Positions 1-9,967 of a DNA stretch of 35,395 nt are shown piece after piece. Origin of the DNA: an uncultured Saprospiraceae bacterium (GTDB taxonomy: Bacteria; Bacteroidota; Bacteroidia; Chitinophagales; Saprospiraceae); assembly GCA_938016265.1 (NCBI GenBank), contig CALLWB010000130.1, positions 1 to 35,395 of the forward strand. Reading direction: 5' to 3'. A program made the translations under genes and the position numbers. A model generated the notes under the pieces. It had not been told where the DNA came from. It saw only the letters and a program-made list of their open reading frames with translations, and did no database searches. Every line of letters starts with the position of its first letter. Position 1 is the first letter of the stretch.

Positions 1-13
1 CTAAATCTCAACA

Positions 14-53
14 AGATTCGCCCTGGAAAACGACTAGGGCGAATCTCTTTTTT
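14..53 (+). terminator. Rho-independent terminator of an upstream gene
   Basis: A perfect 11-bp stem (arms 14-24 and 36-46, core GATTCGCCCT/AGGGCGAATC) has an 11-nt loop and is followed by a C and six T residues. It ends a transcript entering from the left, whose gene lies outside the window, and insulates the gene starting at 78. Confidence 0.85.
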
Positions 54-77
54 AACTATAACTATTAACAACTACTT

Positions 78-1046
78 ATGAAACAATTAATCTTTGTACT
101 GGCAATGCTTGTCTCCATTTCTGGAATTGGTCAGCTTTCTGGCAATTACAATTATGATCAAAAAAATCGAACGCTCTATGGACTAGGTTTGCCAATAGCC
201 AATGCGCAGTTTTTGAGTGATCACATCATGACTTTTGAAGTGAAAGGTTTGCTCAATGCGGAGGCGGATGCCTATTCGGCCATTTTTAACATCAATCAAA
301 TCGGCGAACTCGCAGAAGATGCCGATCGGCTCGTCAATGAACGAATAGCTGGTATGGTGGAAGAACTAAAACTGCTTGGAATAAAGGAGGAGGAGGTGTT
401 CTCCGATATGATTTCATTTGTTCCTGTATTTGAATATACCATGGAACGAAGACGGTTCAGCAAAACGTATCATGAGGTACCAGCAGGGTTTGAATTGCAA
501 AAGAATTTGCACGTTAACTTTACTGACAGCAAGCTTTTTGACAAAATTGTAACCGCCGCTGCAAAACAGGAAATCTATGATTTGGTAAAGGTCGATTATT
601 TTATGAACGACAAAGGAGCTGCCTACGAAGAACTAAGGAAAAAAGCTATTGATTTTATGAAGCATAAACTAGTAGATTTTGAAAAACTAGGGGTCGAGTT
701 GGATACGGTTTATCATGTACTTTCCGAACAAAAAACAGCGACTTATCCGCTGGATCGTTATCAGCAATATCAAGCACTAAGCAGGTCAAGTATCGATGCC
801 ATCAAAAAACGAACTACCGTCAATAATATCAGACAGCCAAAAACAATGTTCTACCAAAAAATACCCTACGATCAGTTTGATGTCATCGTAAATCCAGTTA
901 TCAAAGAACCAGTGATACAGCTAACTTATGATTTGAAGGTCAAATTTATCATTAAAGAACCAAAGCCAGTTGTTGAGGTGAAAAGGGAAAAAGAGTTTGT
1001 TCTGGTTACTCCCGATGGAACTACCAAAACACTAAAAATCGAATAA
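78..1046 (+). CDS. Secreted SIMPL-domain (DUF541-like) protein
   Basis: A 322-aa protein with an N-terminal signal peptide (about residues 1-19, hydrophobic FVLAMLVSISG). The body resembles the SIMPL/DUF541 family: a strand-rich start (TFEVKGLLNAEADAY), a long helix with an LLGI turn (about 85-105), a following strand with aromatic residues, and a second helix ending in FEKLGVEL (about 200-208). The last 60 residues (VKREKEFVLVTPDGT) are an extra tail. SIMPL proteins are periplasmic or surface proteins of poorly known function, so no reaction is assigned. The gene is preceded by a strong terminator and followed by 384 nt of non-coding DNA, so it is probably monocistronic. The family call rests on pattern only; a lineage-specific secreted protein is the alternative. 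Confidence 0.65.
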   Translation: MKQLIFVLAMLVSISGIGQLSGNYNYDQKNRTLYGLGLPIANAQFLSDHIMTFEVKGLLNAEADAYSAIFNINQIGELAEDADRLVNERIAGMVEELKLLGIKEEEVFSDMISFVPVFEYTMERRRFSKTYHEVPAGFELQKNLHVNFTDSKLFDKIVTAAAKQEIYDLVKVDYFMNDKGAAYEELRKKAIDFMKHKLVDFEKLGVELDTVYHVLSEQKTATYPLDRYQQYQALSRSSIDAIKKRTTVNNIRQPKTMFYQKIPYDQFDVIVNPVIKEPVIQLTYDLKVKFIIKEPKPVVEVKREKEFVLVTPDGTTKTLKIE

Positions 1047-1430
1047 CAAGTGGGTGCACTACAATAAGAAATTGTTTTTTTCTAATAGAAAAAACACATT
1101 AAGTGACATTCAAATCTTAGGTATTCGTGGGGAGTCGCCATGATTAACAGTTAAGTAATTAATAAATGTGTGGCCTGTTTTTAGTTATGTGGAATTATCG
1201 GTAAATGTAAACACTTTGTTATGAGTGTTTTTTGCATTTTTTTTAGTGGTAGTTGTTTTTGTGAAATGTCAGGCATGTAAATAATACTGAAAATTAGTTT
1301 CACTCTATTTAGGTTTGGAGTTAAGCTTTTGGTAGTTGTAATGTTGATATTCAGGGAATAAGGTGCTGATTTGTCGTGATTTTTTTATTAGATTAGATAC
1401 AATCTTAGTATTAACCCAAATAAAAAAGTT
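1047..1430. other. Intergenic region upstream of the adhesin-like operon
   Basis: 384 AT-rich bases without a convincing ORF. They presumably hold the promoter and a long leader for the three-gene operon starting at 1431. A weak AT-only inverted repeat lies near 1074-1096. CGGTAAATGT at 1199-1208 resembles one half of the 16-bp palindrome upstream of the fourth paralog (10395-10410). I cannot place a promoter with confidence. Confidence 0.4.
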
Positions 1431-4193
1431 ATGAAAAAAATCTCTACATACTTCTTTTTTTGCTTTCTTCTTTTTGCTTATAGTTGCTCCCTTGCATTTT
1501 CCCAATGTCCGCCTCCTATGCCTTTGGCAGTCTCTAGTTCGTCAATAGACGCCATTTGCGAAGCAGACGGAAGTATTACAATAACAGCAACGGATGGAGA
1601 ACTGCCTTACAGCTTTGAGATTATCGCTGGACCCATTACTTATCCTTTGCAGTCGTCAAACATTTTTGAAGCATTGCCTCCCGGAGATTACACCGTACAG
1701 ATTTCAGACGGTTGCGGCACTATGTTGACGGAAATGGCTACCGTAGGAGGAAACTACACTATCCCGGATTTGACTTTTGTAGCAACAGATGAAGTTTGTC
1801 CAGGGGCAAACGATGGCACCGCAGAAGGCACCGCAACAGATGGCTTAGCACCTTACGAATATAGACTTATTGCACTAACAAATCCTCCTGATACCATTGG
1901 ACTTCAGTCAAGTAGCTTGTTCACAGGCTTAGCACCTGGAGACTACCAAATGCAGGTATTTGATCAATGTGAGAACTTCCAGACAAGAGATGTTTTGATT
2001 TCAGCGGCAGTAGTCGCGCCAATCTCAGCAGCGATCGGAGTTTCTGGAAGTCCACCTGTTATAGCATGCGATCAATATGAAATTCGAGTACGCGTAAGCT
2101 CTACCATCCCAAAATACCCTTTCAATTATGTTTTAACTGACGAAACAACTGGAATGGTAGTAACTACTGGTTCTACTACAAGTCCGTTTTTCTTTGGATT
2201 GATTGTACCAAGTAATACCCATAGTTACCGAATTGTGTTTACCGATGCTTGTGGCCAAACTGCAACAAGCACAATTACTCTTTCCCCAAGCGTTGGAGTC
2301 AGAAAAGGAATTACTTGTGATCCTGGAACAGTGCAAGTGGTTGCCACTTTTTTTGGACCCTCACAAACATTTGAAATTTTATCAGGGCCAGAAATGCGCC
2401 CTGCTCAAAGTACAGGACTTTATACCGCGTTAACTCTTGGTACCTACGTTTTTCAGGTAACTGACGGGTGTGGGCTTTCTAGAACTAGACAGGTCACCTT
2501 ATCTGGACCATCTTGGGGAATAACGCTAAGCCAGAGTAATGGTAGTGCTTGCGAACTAGGAAAAACCAGAATGAGTTATTTCGGTAATGGAAGTGGAAGT
2601 GTTCCTCCATTCTCTTTTACCTTGACAGATGCTCCTTCAGGAGTGCCTTTTCCGCAAACAATAGCCAGTCCTCAAGATTTAGGCGATCTACCTCCAGGAG
2701 CATACACCTTTACTGTGTCCGATGATTGTGGTGTTACCGTGACTTCGTCAATAGTACTAGATGATTTGTTGGAATTAAATTATCAGGCTGATGTAGAATA
2801 CGGTTGTGTAACAGGCAAAATTATTCTATCAGGCAGTTTTAATAGTAGTCAAGGAAATGTCAGACTAGAACAACTTGATGGAACCGTTGTTGAAGGGTTT
2901 AAACCGCAACCATTTACAGATTTCACTAACCTTTTTCCAGGAACTTATGTGTTGGCATTTTATCCCAGAACTTTTTGTTCTGGCATCAGGGATACGATTG
3001 AAGTACCAGCCTACGAACAACCCTATCTGGATTTATTAATTGGAATAGAATGCTCGAATGGCTCTGGTGTAATAACTAGTTTTCCTGCTGGGGGAATTGG
3101 TCCTTATACTTTTGAATTGATTGCTGGTCCAGAATTAAGACCAGCTCAGCCCACTCCAATTTTTAATGATTTGCCGCTAGGTACTTATGATGTGCGGATT
3201 GTTGATGATTGTACCAATTCATTCATAAATTCAGTATCTATTGAGCCGTTTAATCCCGAAATAAATGGATACAATCCGCCAATTTGTATTGGCGATCCAG
3301 TAAGCCTTTACGTTGATAACATAAATGGGGCAACCTACTCCTGGACAGGACCAAACGGTTTTATAGCAAATACACATCAGATTGATTTTGCTATGGCTAC
3401 CGTTCAGGATATCGGTAACTACGAAGTAACAATCGATATCCCGGGATGCGAAAATGCTGTAGTCGATTTAGAAATGTATGTGGCTGGCCCATGTGGTATT
3501 CTGGTAGATATCAATATGCTACTAGAAGGCCCATACCTTAGTTCTACAGGACTGATGAGTGACAACCTGAGGACTTCTGGGTTGCTTCCTGAACTAGAAC
3601 CGTATACCGCGCTTGGGTACGAACATCTTGTCGATGGAGGAGGCGAAATGGTCGACCCTTTGATTTTTAATGTTACTGGTCCTAATGCTATTGTAGACTG
3701 GGTATTCGTAGAACTAAAAGATGCAGTTGACAATAGCATCGGAATATCAACCCGATCAGCATTATTGCAAGCAGATGGAGACGTGGTTGATTTAGATGGA
3801 ATCTCTCCGGTTCTTTTTCCTGGTGTTCCAGTTGGTAGCTATTACGTAGCTGCTCGTCATCGAAACCATTTAGACATCATGACACCTGGAGCTTTACCAT
3901 TAAATGAAGTGACGGCGGTTCCTTTCACCTTTCGGAATGGATCTGCTTTTGGAAGTCTTACCTACGCAGATGTCCAAAAATCAATTGGTCCAGGTCTATT
4001 TGCTTTAAATGAAGCAGATTATGACAATAGTGGTTCCATTGATGCAGCGGACAGAAGTATAGCCTGGAACTTTAGAAATGCTACTGGCTATATTGTTCAG
4101 GATTCTAACTTCGATGGAGTTTGCGACGCTGGAGAACGAAGCCAGGTTTGGAATAATAGAAACAAACTATCTCAAATTCCCGGCGATTTATAA
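1431..4193 (+). CDS. Large secreted SprB-like repeat protein, paralog 1
   Basis: 920 aa. The signal peptide covers about residues 1-24 (hydrophobic FFFCFLLFAYS, cleavage near AFS|Q), followed by the family hallmark QCPPP. Seven repeats of about 70-90 aa follow, each opening with a Cys (CEADGSITI, CPGANDGTA and so on) and usually closing with a G-x-Y-x-x-x-x-x-D-x-C-G pattern, as in SprB repeats of gliding-motility adhesins. An Ig-like domain (about 605-690, YSWTGPNGF) comes next. The C-terminal module (about 690-920) contains DWVFVELKDA, LLQADGDVVDLDG, RHRNHLDIMTP and two dockerin/EF-hand-like loops at about 863 (DYDNSGSIDAAD) and 891 (DSNFDGVCDAGE). No usual T9SS sorting domain is seen. It is first in an operon with the next two paralogs (31-nt gap). 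A role in adhesion or surface structure is inferred. Confidence 0.8.
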   Translation: MKKISTYFFFCFLLFAYSCSLAFSQCPPPMPLAVSSSSIDAICEADGSITITATDGELPYSFEIIAGPITYPLQSSNIFEALPPGDYTVQISDGCGTMLTEMATVGGNYTIPDLTFVATDEVCPGANDGTAEGTATDGLAPYEYRLIALTNPPDTIGLQSSSLFTGLAPGDYQMQVFDQCENFQTRDVLISAAVVAPISAAIGVSGSPPVIACDQYEIRVRVSSTIPKYPFNYVLTDETTGMVVTTGSTTSPFFFGLIVPSNTHSYRIVFTDACGQTATSTITLSPSVGVRKGITCDPGTVQVVATFFGPSQTFEILSGPEMRPAQSTGLYTALTLGTYVFQVTDGCGLSRTRQVTLSGPSWGITLSQSNGSACELGKTRMSYFGNGSGSVPPFSFTLTDAPSGVPFPQTIASPQDLGDLPPGAYTFTVSDDCGVTVTSSIVLDDLLELNYQADVEYGCVTGKIILSGSFNSSQGNVRLEQLDGTVVEGFKPQPFTDFTNLFPGTYVLAFYPRTFCSGIRDTIEVPAYEQPYLDLLIGIECSNGSGVITSFPAGGIGPYTFELIAGPELRPAQPTPIFNDLPLGTYDVRIVDDCTNSFINSVSIEPFNPEINGYNPPICIGDPVSLYVDNINGATYSWTGPNGFIANTHQIDFAMATVQDIGNYEVTIDIPGCENAVVDLEMYVAGPCGILVDINMLLEGPYLSSTGLMSDNLRTSGLLPELEPYTALGYEHLVDGGGEMVDPLIFNVTGPNAIVDWVFVELKDAVDNSIGISTRSALLQADGDVVDLDGISPVLFPGVPVGSYYVAARHRNHLDIMTPGALPLNEVTAVPFTFRNGSAFGSLTYADVQKSIGPGLFALNEADYDNSGSIDAADRSIAWNFRNATGYIVQDSNFDGVCDAGERSQVWNNRNKLSQIPGDL

Positions 4194-4224
4194 AACAATC
4201 AACCAACAATAAACACAATCAATC

Positions 4225-6987
4225 ATGAAAAAAATTCTATCCTTTTTTCTACTCCTATGTTTGGGGAATACCTTCTATGTAAGTGCACAATGCCCTGCTC
4301 CGGTGCCATTTTCAATTAGTATAACATCACTCGGTTCCTCCTGTCAGGCAAACGGTAGAATTCTTGTTTCAAAGATCGGAGGATCTGCCCCGTTTGTTTA
4401 TGAAATCATAGCCGGGCCAATACTTGCACCACCGCAAACGCCCAATACGTTTTCGGCACTTCCTCCAGGCAATTATATCGTACAAGCCTCAGACGGTTGT
4501 GGAACCATTTTGACGGCCAATGCAATTGTGGCAGGATCTTATGTAACTCCTGATTTGACTTTTGTAGCCACAGAAGTGACTTGCTCTGGTTTAATGGATG
4601 GCTCTATTGAAGCCTTTGCATCTGACGGATTGCCAGCCTATGAATACCGAGTTATCCAACTATCTAGTCCACCTGATACCATAGGTCCTCAAAGTTCTAG
4701 TTTGTTTACCGGATTGGAAAAAGGAAATTATCAAATCCAAGTATTTGATCAGTGTGATAACTTCCAAACAAGATCTGTAACGGTAGATACGGTTGCTTAT
4801 GGGCCGTGGGATGTTTATATGATCCCCCCCTCAAAAGTGGGTTGTGATACATTTAGAGCATCAATCAATGTAAATGGAAACCCTTCACCTGATTTGTTTC
4901 CTATGGAATACGTTGTCTATAACAATAGCAATCCAATGGTAGTCTATAAATCAGGTGTTGCGATGAGTGCTCCTGTAATTGTTGATGTAGATGGGCAATT
5001 CCAAAACTATACGTTCATCGCTACGGACAATTGTGGAAGGACTGCGGATATCCAATTTAGTACAAATCATGGACTAGGTAGTAACCTGAACTACACTTGT
5101 AGTGATGGGCTGATTTTTTCCATGTCTCCAAACAAAATGTTGCCCCCGATTATTTATGAGATAACAGCGGGACCAATCGTTGCTGGGCCACAAACTTCAA
5201 ATGTTTTTCCAAATCTTGTCCCTGGGACCTATACTTATCAAGCAACAGACGCTTGTGGACTGACGCTTACAAAGCAGTCTACCTTAAATGAACCGAAATG
5301 GGGGATAAATGCAGTCATGCTTACAAACGTTACTTGTGGAGTAGGATTAGGACGAATTGCATTTAGCTTATCCACTATAGGAGGGCACCCCAAACCAAAC
5401 TACCCCGTTACTTGGACGATGACTTCCGCTCCTTCAGGGGTTATGGTACCTCATTCGTTTGTTGCAGGAGCTTCTACTGCCAATTTATATGAATATCCTC
5501 CTGGAGATTATGAATTTACAACTACTGATGCATGCGGAACTACTTACACCGCAGCAAAATCACTTTCTGGACCCCTAGAACTGAATTATTCGATAGATAC
5601 TGAAGAATTATGTGTTAATGGGAATATTGTTGTGAATGGTGGCTATAATGTTACTACAAACCAATATGCCTTATACGACCTTGCGGGGAATGAGATTGCC
5701 CCCTTTCAAAATTCAGGTACCTTCAACAACTATCCTGCGGCAGAATATGAAGTAAGAATTTGGAATGGTGCATCAGCTTGTCTTCCTATATTAGATACGA
5801 TTGAATTAGAACCGTACCAACAGCCTAACCTAGATTTGTTGGCAGGAATAGAATGTATAGATGGAACAGCCTATATTTCCGGGTTCCCGGAATTTGGCGT
5901 GGAACCTTATACTTTTGAACTTATTTCAGGCCCAGAACTTAGAGGCCCTCAAAGCTCTCCAATTTTTACGGGTCTACCCCTAGGAAATTATGATGTAAGG
6001 ATGGTAGATGACTGTACAAATTCTTACATCAATTCTGTAGATGTAGAACCCTTTGAGCCAGTGATATCAGGGTACGGACCTCCATTTTGTATTGGAGATC
6101 CACTTAGCTTATATGTAGACAATGTCAATGGAGCGACTTACAGTTGGACAGGACCCAATGGTTTTGCCTCTACCGAACCAACAGTTGACCTGCCAATAGT
6201 TACTCCGCAGGACACAGGGATATATTCTGTTATTATTACTATTCCTGGTTGCTTAACCACCACTTCTATAGATTTGGATGTGGCCGTGCAAGGTCCTTGT
6301 GGAGTAAAAGTGGCCATTGATGTTTTGTTACAAGGCCCATATGAAGTTGCAACAGGATTAATGACAGATCATCTAAGAGCGAGTGCGTTACTGCCTATTT
6401 TAGAACCTTACACCGCAATCGGATACCAACAAATCGGAGGTGGAGGAGAAACAGTAGATCCTTTGGTATTTGATGTTACAGGGCCAGATGCGATTGTAGA
6501 TTGGATACTTTTGGAATTGAGGGAAGCTTCAGATAATACGACGGGTATTGCTACTCGAACCGGACTATTGCAAGCAGATGGAGATGTAGTTGATTTGGAT
6601 GGTATTTCACCAGTGTTGTTTGATGGGGTAAATGCAGGCGATTATTTTGTCGTTGCGAAACATAGAAATCACCTTGATGTAATGACGCCCACTGCATTAC
6701 CATTAAATGAAATAACTGCTTACCCGCATGATTTCAGGGGGGGAGATGCCTACGGGTATCCTGCTTATTCTGAAACTCAGAAAGAACTGACGATTGGTAT
6801 TTTTGGTTTAAATGAAGCCGATTATAATCAAAATGGAGAAATCAATGCTGGGGATCGGAGTATCGCCTGGAATTTTAGAAACCAAACTGGATATATCGTT
6901 CAAGATTCAAATTTTGATGGAGAATGTAATGCTGCTGAAAGAAGTACATGTTGGAATAATCGTAATAAATTATCTCAAGTCCCATAA
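4225..6987 (+). CDS. Large secreted SprB-like repeat protein, paralog 2
   Basis: 920 aa with the same layout as paralog 1: signal peptide (about 1-21, VSA|Q), QCPAP, seven Cys-initiated SprB-like repeats, an Ig-like domain (about 612-695) and the conserved C-terminal module with HRNHLDVMTP and two calcium-loop-like motifs (about 866 and 894). In the second loop the usual Asp is Asn (DSNFDGECNAAE). The first 185 residues are close to paralog 3 (shared SLGSSCQANGRI), and the segment from about 530 onward is nearly the same as paralog 3. The middle (about 190-530) is quite different. Repeat six lacks the VRLEQLDG signature found in paralogs 1, 3 and 4. The gene starts 31 nt after paralog 1 and ends 23 nt before paralog 3, so it is co-transcribed. 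Confidence 0.8.
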   Translation: MKKILSFFLLLCLGNTFYVSAQCPAPVPFSISITSLGSSCQANGRILVSKIGGSAPFVYEIIAGPILAPPQTPNTFSALPPGNYIVQASDGCGTILTANAIVAGSYVTPDLTFVATEVTCSGLMDGSIEAFASDGLPAYEYRVIQLSSPPDTIGPQSSSLFTGLEKGNYQIQVFDQCDNFQTRSVTVDTVAYGPWDVYMIPPSKVGCDTFRASINVNGNPSPDLFPMEYVVYNNSNPMVVYKSGVAMSAPVIVDVDGQFQNYTFIATDNCGRTADIQFSTNHGLGSNLNYTCSDGLIFSMSPNKMLPPIIYEITAGPIVAGPQTSNVFPNLVPGTYTYQATDACGLTLTKQSTLNEPKWGINAVMLTNVTCGVGLGRIAFSLSTIGGHPKPNYPVTWTMTSAPSGVMVPHSFVAGASTANLYEYPPGDYEFTTTDACGTTYTAAKSLSGPLELNYSIDTEELCVNGNIVVNGGYNVTTNQYALYDLAGNEIAPFQNSGTFNNYPAAEYEVRIWNGASACLPILDTIELEPYQQPNLDLLAGIECIDGTAYISGFPEFGVEPYTFELISGPELRGPQSSPIFTGLPLGNYDVRMVDDCTNSYINSVDVEPFEPVISGYGPPFCIGDPLSLYVDNVNGATYSWTGPNGFASTEPTVDLPIVTPQDTGIYSVIITIPGCLTTTSIDLDVAVQGPCGVKVAIDVLLQGPYEVATGLMTDHLRASALLPILEPYTAIGYQQIGGGGETVDPLVFDVTGPDAIVDWILLELREASDNTTGIATRTGLLQADGDVVDLDGISPVLFDGVNAGDYFVVAKHRNHLDVMTPTALPLNEITAYPHDFRGGDAYGYPAYSETQKELTIGIFGLNEADYNQNGEINAGDRSIAWNFRNQTGYIVQDSNFDGECNAAERSTCWNNRNKLSQVP

Positions 6988-7010
6988 TTATTAAACCAAA
7001 AACAACCACT

Positions 7011-9755
7011 ATGAAAAGATCTCTATTTTTTTTATTTACCTTGGTGTTAAGCCAAACATATTTGGCTTCCGCTCAATGTCCTCCGCAGGTACCGTTTTCT
7101 ATTAGCCTTACCTCATTAGGTTCTTCTTGTCAGGCAAATGGTAGGATACAGGTTTCAAAACTTGGCGGGGCCAGTCCTTTTGTGTACGAAATCATTTCTG
7201 GACCAGTAGTCGTCCCTGCGCAAACATTTAATGTTTTTTCAGCATTACCTCCTGGCAGTTATGTTGTCCAGGCTTCCGATGGATGTGGGACGATTTTGAC
7301 AGCAAATGCCATCGTTTCTGGTTCATATATTATTCCTGATCTCAACTTTGTGGCAACGGACCCTAATTGCCCGGGTGGAAGTGATGGAATGATTGTCGGA
7401 ACTACCACCAATGGCAAGGCACCGTTCGAATACAAATTGATCCACCTTACTACTCCGCCAGATACTATTGGCCCGCAAAGTAGCAGCACATTTGCAGGAT
7501 TGGTTTCCGGCGACTACCAGATTCAGGTGTTTGATGATTGTGAGAATTTTCAAACTCGCGATGCACTCTTGCTAGAACCAGTATTGGATGTTTTAAGTCT
7601 TGCGACTGGATATTCATCTAGTTACACTTCGGCTTGTATGGCCTACCCGAATAGAGTAAACCCAATAACAAATACAAGAAGAAGACCTTACGATTATGTT
7701 GTAAGAAATCTAGTCACGAATATGGTCATTGAGACTGGAATATTTTACGGAATAGATACTGTGCTTACCGTTCCAACTTTAGGAGATTTATACCAATACC
7801 GAATTACTGATGCTTGTGGAAGGACTAAAGCCACCAACTTTACGCTCAACCCTATCATCAATCATCAGGTAAGTTCTGGTTGCAATGATGATAGAGTAAC
7901 GCTCAGTACCAGGTATTTTGTTGAACCGATCACCTATGAGATAATTGCAGGGCCAGAAACCAGACCTCCACAATCAAGTAGGATTTTTGATGGATTGGTC
8001 AATGGTACTTATACATTTCAAGTTGAAGATGTTTGCGGAACGGTAGCTACCAAATCCATTGTTGTAAATGTTCAACCTTATAACGTAACCATAAAATCGA
8101 ATAATAACCTCGCTTGCACACCAGGGATGACTTCATTAGGATTCAATTCCAACTATCCTAACGCTTTTCCTATGAATTGGGTGATGGTCTCTGCCCCAGC
8201 AGGAGTGCCTGTTCCACAAACTGTTGGCCGGCCTGAAAATTTTGGGGATATTCCCCCAGGTGATTATACATTAATTGTCTCCGATGCCTGCGGACGAACA
8301 GATACAGTTACTGGAACAATCAGTTCTGTGATGACGTTAGATTATATAGTCGACTTTGAGGTAGGTTGCTTGAATGGAAATATTTTCTTATCGGGTGGAA
8401 TGAGTAATGGTAGGGGCTCCGTAAGGCTGGAACAGTTGGATGGTACACCGATAACTTCTTTTACTGCTCAACCCTTTTTGCCGTATACGAACTTGATTCC
8501 TGATACCTATGTACTAGCATTCCGATCAACAATTTCGCTTTGTTCCAATGTTATTATCAGGGATACAATTGAACTGCCTTCTTATGTTCAGCCCAACCTT
8601 GATTTGTTAGTTGGGGTGGAATGCACGGATGGAACGGCTATCATCACCGGGTATCCAGAATTTGGTGTAGAGCCTTATACCTTTGAGATCATTGCTGGGC
8701 CAGAACTAAGGAGTCCGCAAAGCTCTCCAATTTTCACTGGCCTTCCCCTAGGAAGTTATGATGTAAGAATGGTGGATGACTGCACAAATTCCTTCATCAA
8801 TTCAGTAGATGTAGAGCCCTTTGAGCCTGTGATAACTGGATACAATCCTCCATTTTGTATAGGAGAGCCAATTACCCTGTTTGTGGATAATGTGAATGGG
8901 GCAACTTACACCTGGACAGGGCCAAATGGATTTACGGCTTCAGAGCCACAAATCGATTTTGCTAGTGTTACACCGCAGGATACAGGTATTTATTCTGTAG
9001 TAATTGAGATTCCCGGATGCTTGACAACTACCTCAATTGAGTTGGATTTAGCCGTGCAGGGCCCTTGTGGAGTGCTTGTAGCGATAGACGTTTTATTGCA
9101 AGGCCCTTACCAACCGGCTACGGATCTGATGACAGATAATTTGAGGGCGAGTTCCTTGTTGCCAGTACTAGAACCCTATTCAACCATTGGATATACGCAG
9201 ATAGGCGGTGGCGGTGAAATGGTAGACCCAATCGTATTGGATGTAACAGGCCCTGATGCAATTGTTGATTGGATTCTGTTAGAACTTAGAGAAGCTGCTG
9301 ATAACACAACCTCGATAGCCACTCGAACTGGTTTGTTGCAAGCTGATGGTGATGTGGTTGATCTGGATGGTGTCTCGCCAGTATTTTTTGAAGATGTGAA
9401 TGCTGGAGATTATTTTATAGTCGTCCGTCATAGAAATCATTTGGATGTAATGACGCCTATTGCTTTACCGTTAAATGAAAGTACTGCTTTTCCGCATGAT
9501 TTTACTGGGGGAGATGCTTTTGGGTATCCTGGTTATCAGCAAACGCAGGTTGAGGTAGAGCCAGGCGTGTTTTGTTTAAATGAGGCCGATTATGACCAAA
9601 ACGGAGCAATTGACGCAGCCGACCGAAGTGAAGCCTGGAATCATAAAAATGAAACTGGTTATATTGTTTACGATTCAAATTTTGATGGCGAATGTAACGC
9701 AGCTGAAAGAAGCGTTGTTTGGAATAATCGCAATAAATTGTCCCAGGTCCCCTAA
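7011..9755 (+). CDS. Large secreted SprB-like repeat protein, paralog 3
   Basis: 914 aa. Signal peptide about 1-21 (LASA|Q), QCPPQ, seven Cys-initiated SprB-like repeats, Ig-like domain (about 605-690) and C-terminal module with two calcium-loop-like motifs (about 860 DYDQNGAIDAAD and 888 DSNFDGECNAAE). It looks mosaic: its N-terminal repeats match paralog 2, while repeat six (SVRLEQLDGT) matches paralogs 1 and 4. It is the last gene of the three-gene operon and is followed by a strong terminator 28 nt downstream. Family and probable surface location come from repeats and signal peptide; the ligand is unknown. Confidence 0.8.
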   Translation: MKRSLFFLFTLVLSQTYLASAQCPPQVPFSISLTSLGSSCQANGRIQVSKLGGASPFVYEIISGPVVVPAQTFNVFSALPPGSYVVQASDGCGTILTANAIVSGSYIIPDLNFVATDPNCPGGSDGMIVGTTTNGKAPFEYKLIHLTTPPDTIGPQSSSTFAGLVSGDYQIQVFDDCENFQTRDALLLEPVLDVLSLATGYSSSYTSACMAYPNRVNPITNTRRRPYDYVVRNLVTNMVIETGIFYGIDTVLTVPTLGDLYQYRITDACGRTKATNFTLNPIINHQVSSGCNDDRVTLSTRYFVEPITYEIIAGPETRPPQSSRIFDGLVNGTYTFQVEDVCGTVATKSIVVNVQPYNVTIKSNNNLACTPGMTSLGFNSNYPNAFPMNWVMVSAPAGVPVPQTVGRPENFGDIPPGDYTLIVSDACGRTDTVTGTISSVMTLDYIVDFEVGCLNGNIFLSGGMSNGRGSVRLEQLDGTPITSFTAQPFLPYTNLIPDTYVLAFRSTISLCSNVIIRDTIELPSYVQPNLDLLVGVECTDGTAIITGYPEFGVEPYTFEIIAGPELRSPQSSPIFTGLPLGSYDVRMVDDCTNSFINSVDVEPFEPVITGYNPPFCIGEPITLFVDNVNGATYTWTGPNGFTASEPQIDFASVTPQDTGIYSVVIEIPGCLTTTSIELDLAVQGPCGVLVAIDVLLQGPYQPATDLMTDNLRASSLLPVLEPYSTIGYTQIGGGGEMVDPIVLDVTGPDAIVDWILLELREAADNTTSIATRTGLLQADGDVVDLDGVSPVFFEDVNAGDYFIVVRHRNHLDVMTPIALPLNESTAFPHDFTGGDAFGYPGYQQTQVEVEPGVFCLNEADYDQNGAIDAADRSEAWNHKNETGYIVYDSNFDGECNAAERSVVWNNRNKLSQVP

Positions 9756-9783
9756 CAATTAGCAAGATTAAAATATTCAATTT

Positions 9784-9820
9784 AAAAGACTGTTTATCAT
9801 GTTGATAAGCAGTCTTTTTT
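9784..9820 (+). terminator. Rho-independent terminator of the three-paralog operon
   Basis: A 16-bp stem (9784-9799 with 9803-9818, one G-T pair) has a 3-nt loop and a run of six T overlapping the end of the 3' arm. It lies 28 nt after the stop codon of paralog 3. Confidence 0.85.
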
Positions 9821-9967
9821 CTATATATCTATTACAAATCCTTGGCAATCATTCAATTCGAATCTGGTAGTTAATGAGTTAATTTATTATTTTAGATAAG
9901 AATAAACAAACCTCAGAACTCGAAAACACGAATTGAGGTAGTTCTTTAGTTAGTCAACTTTCCTATT

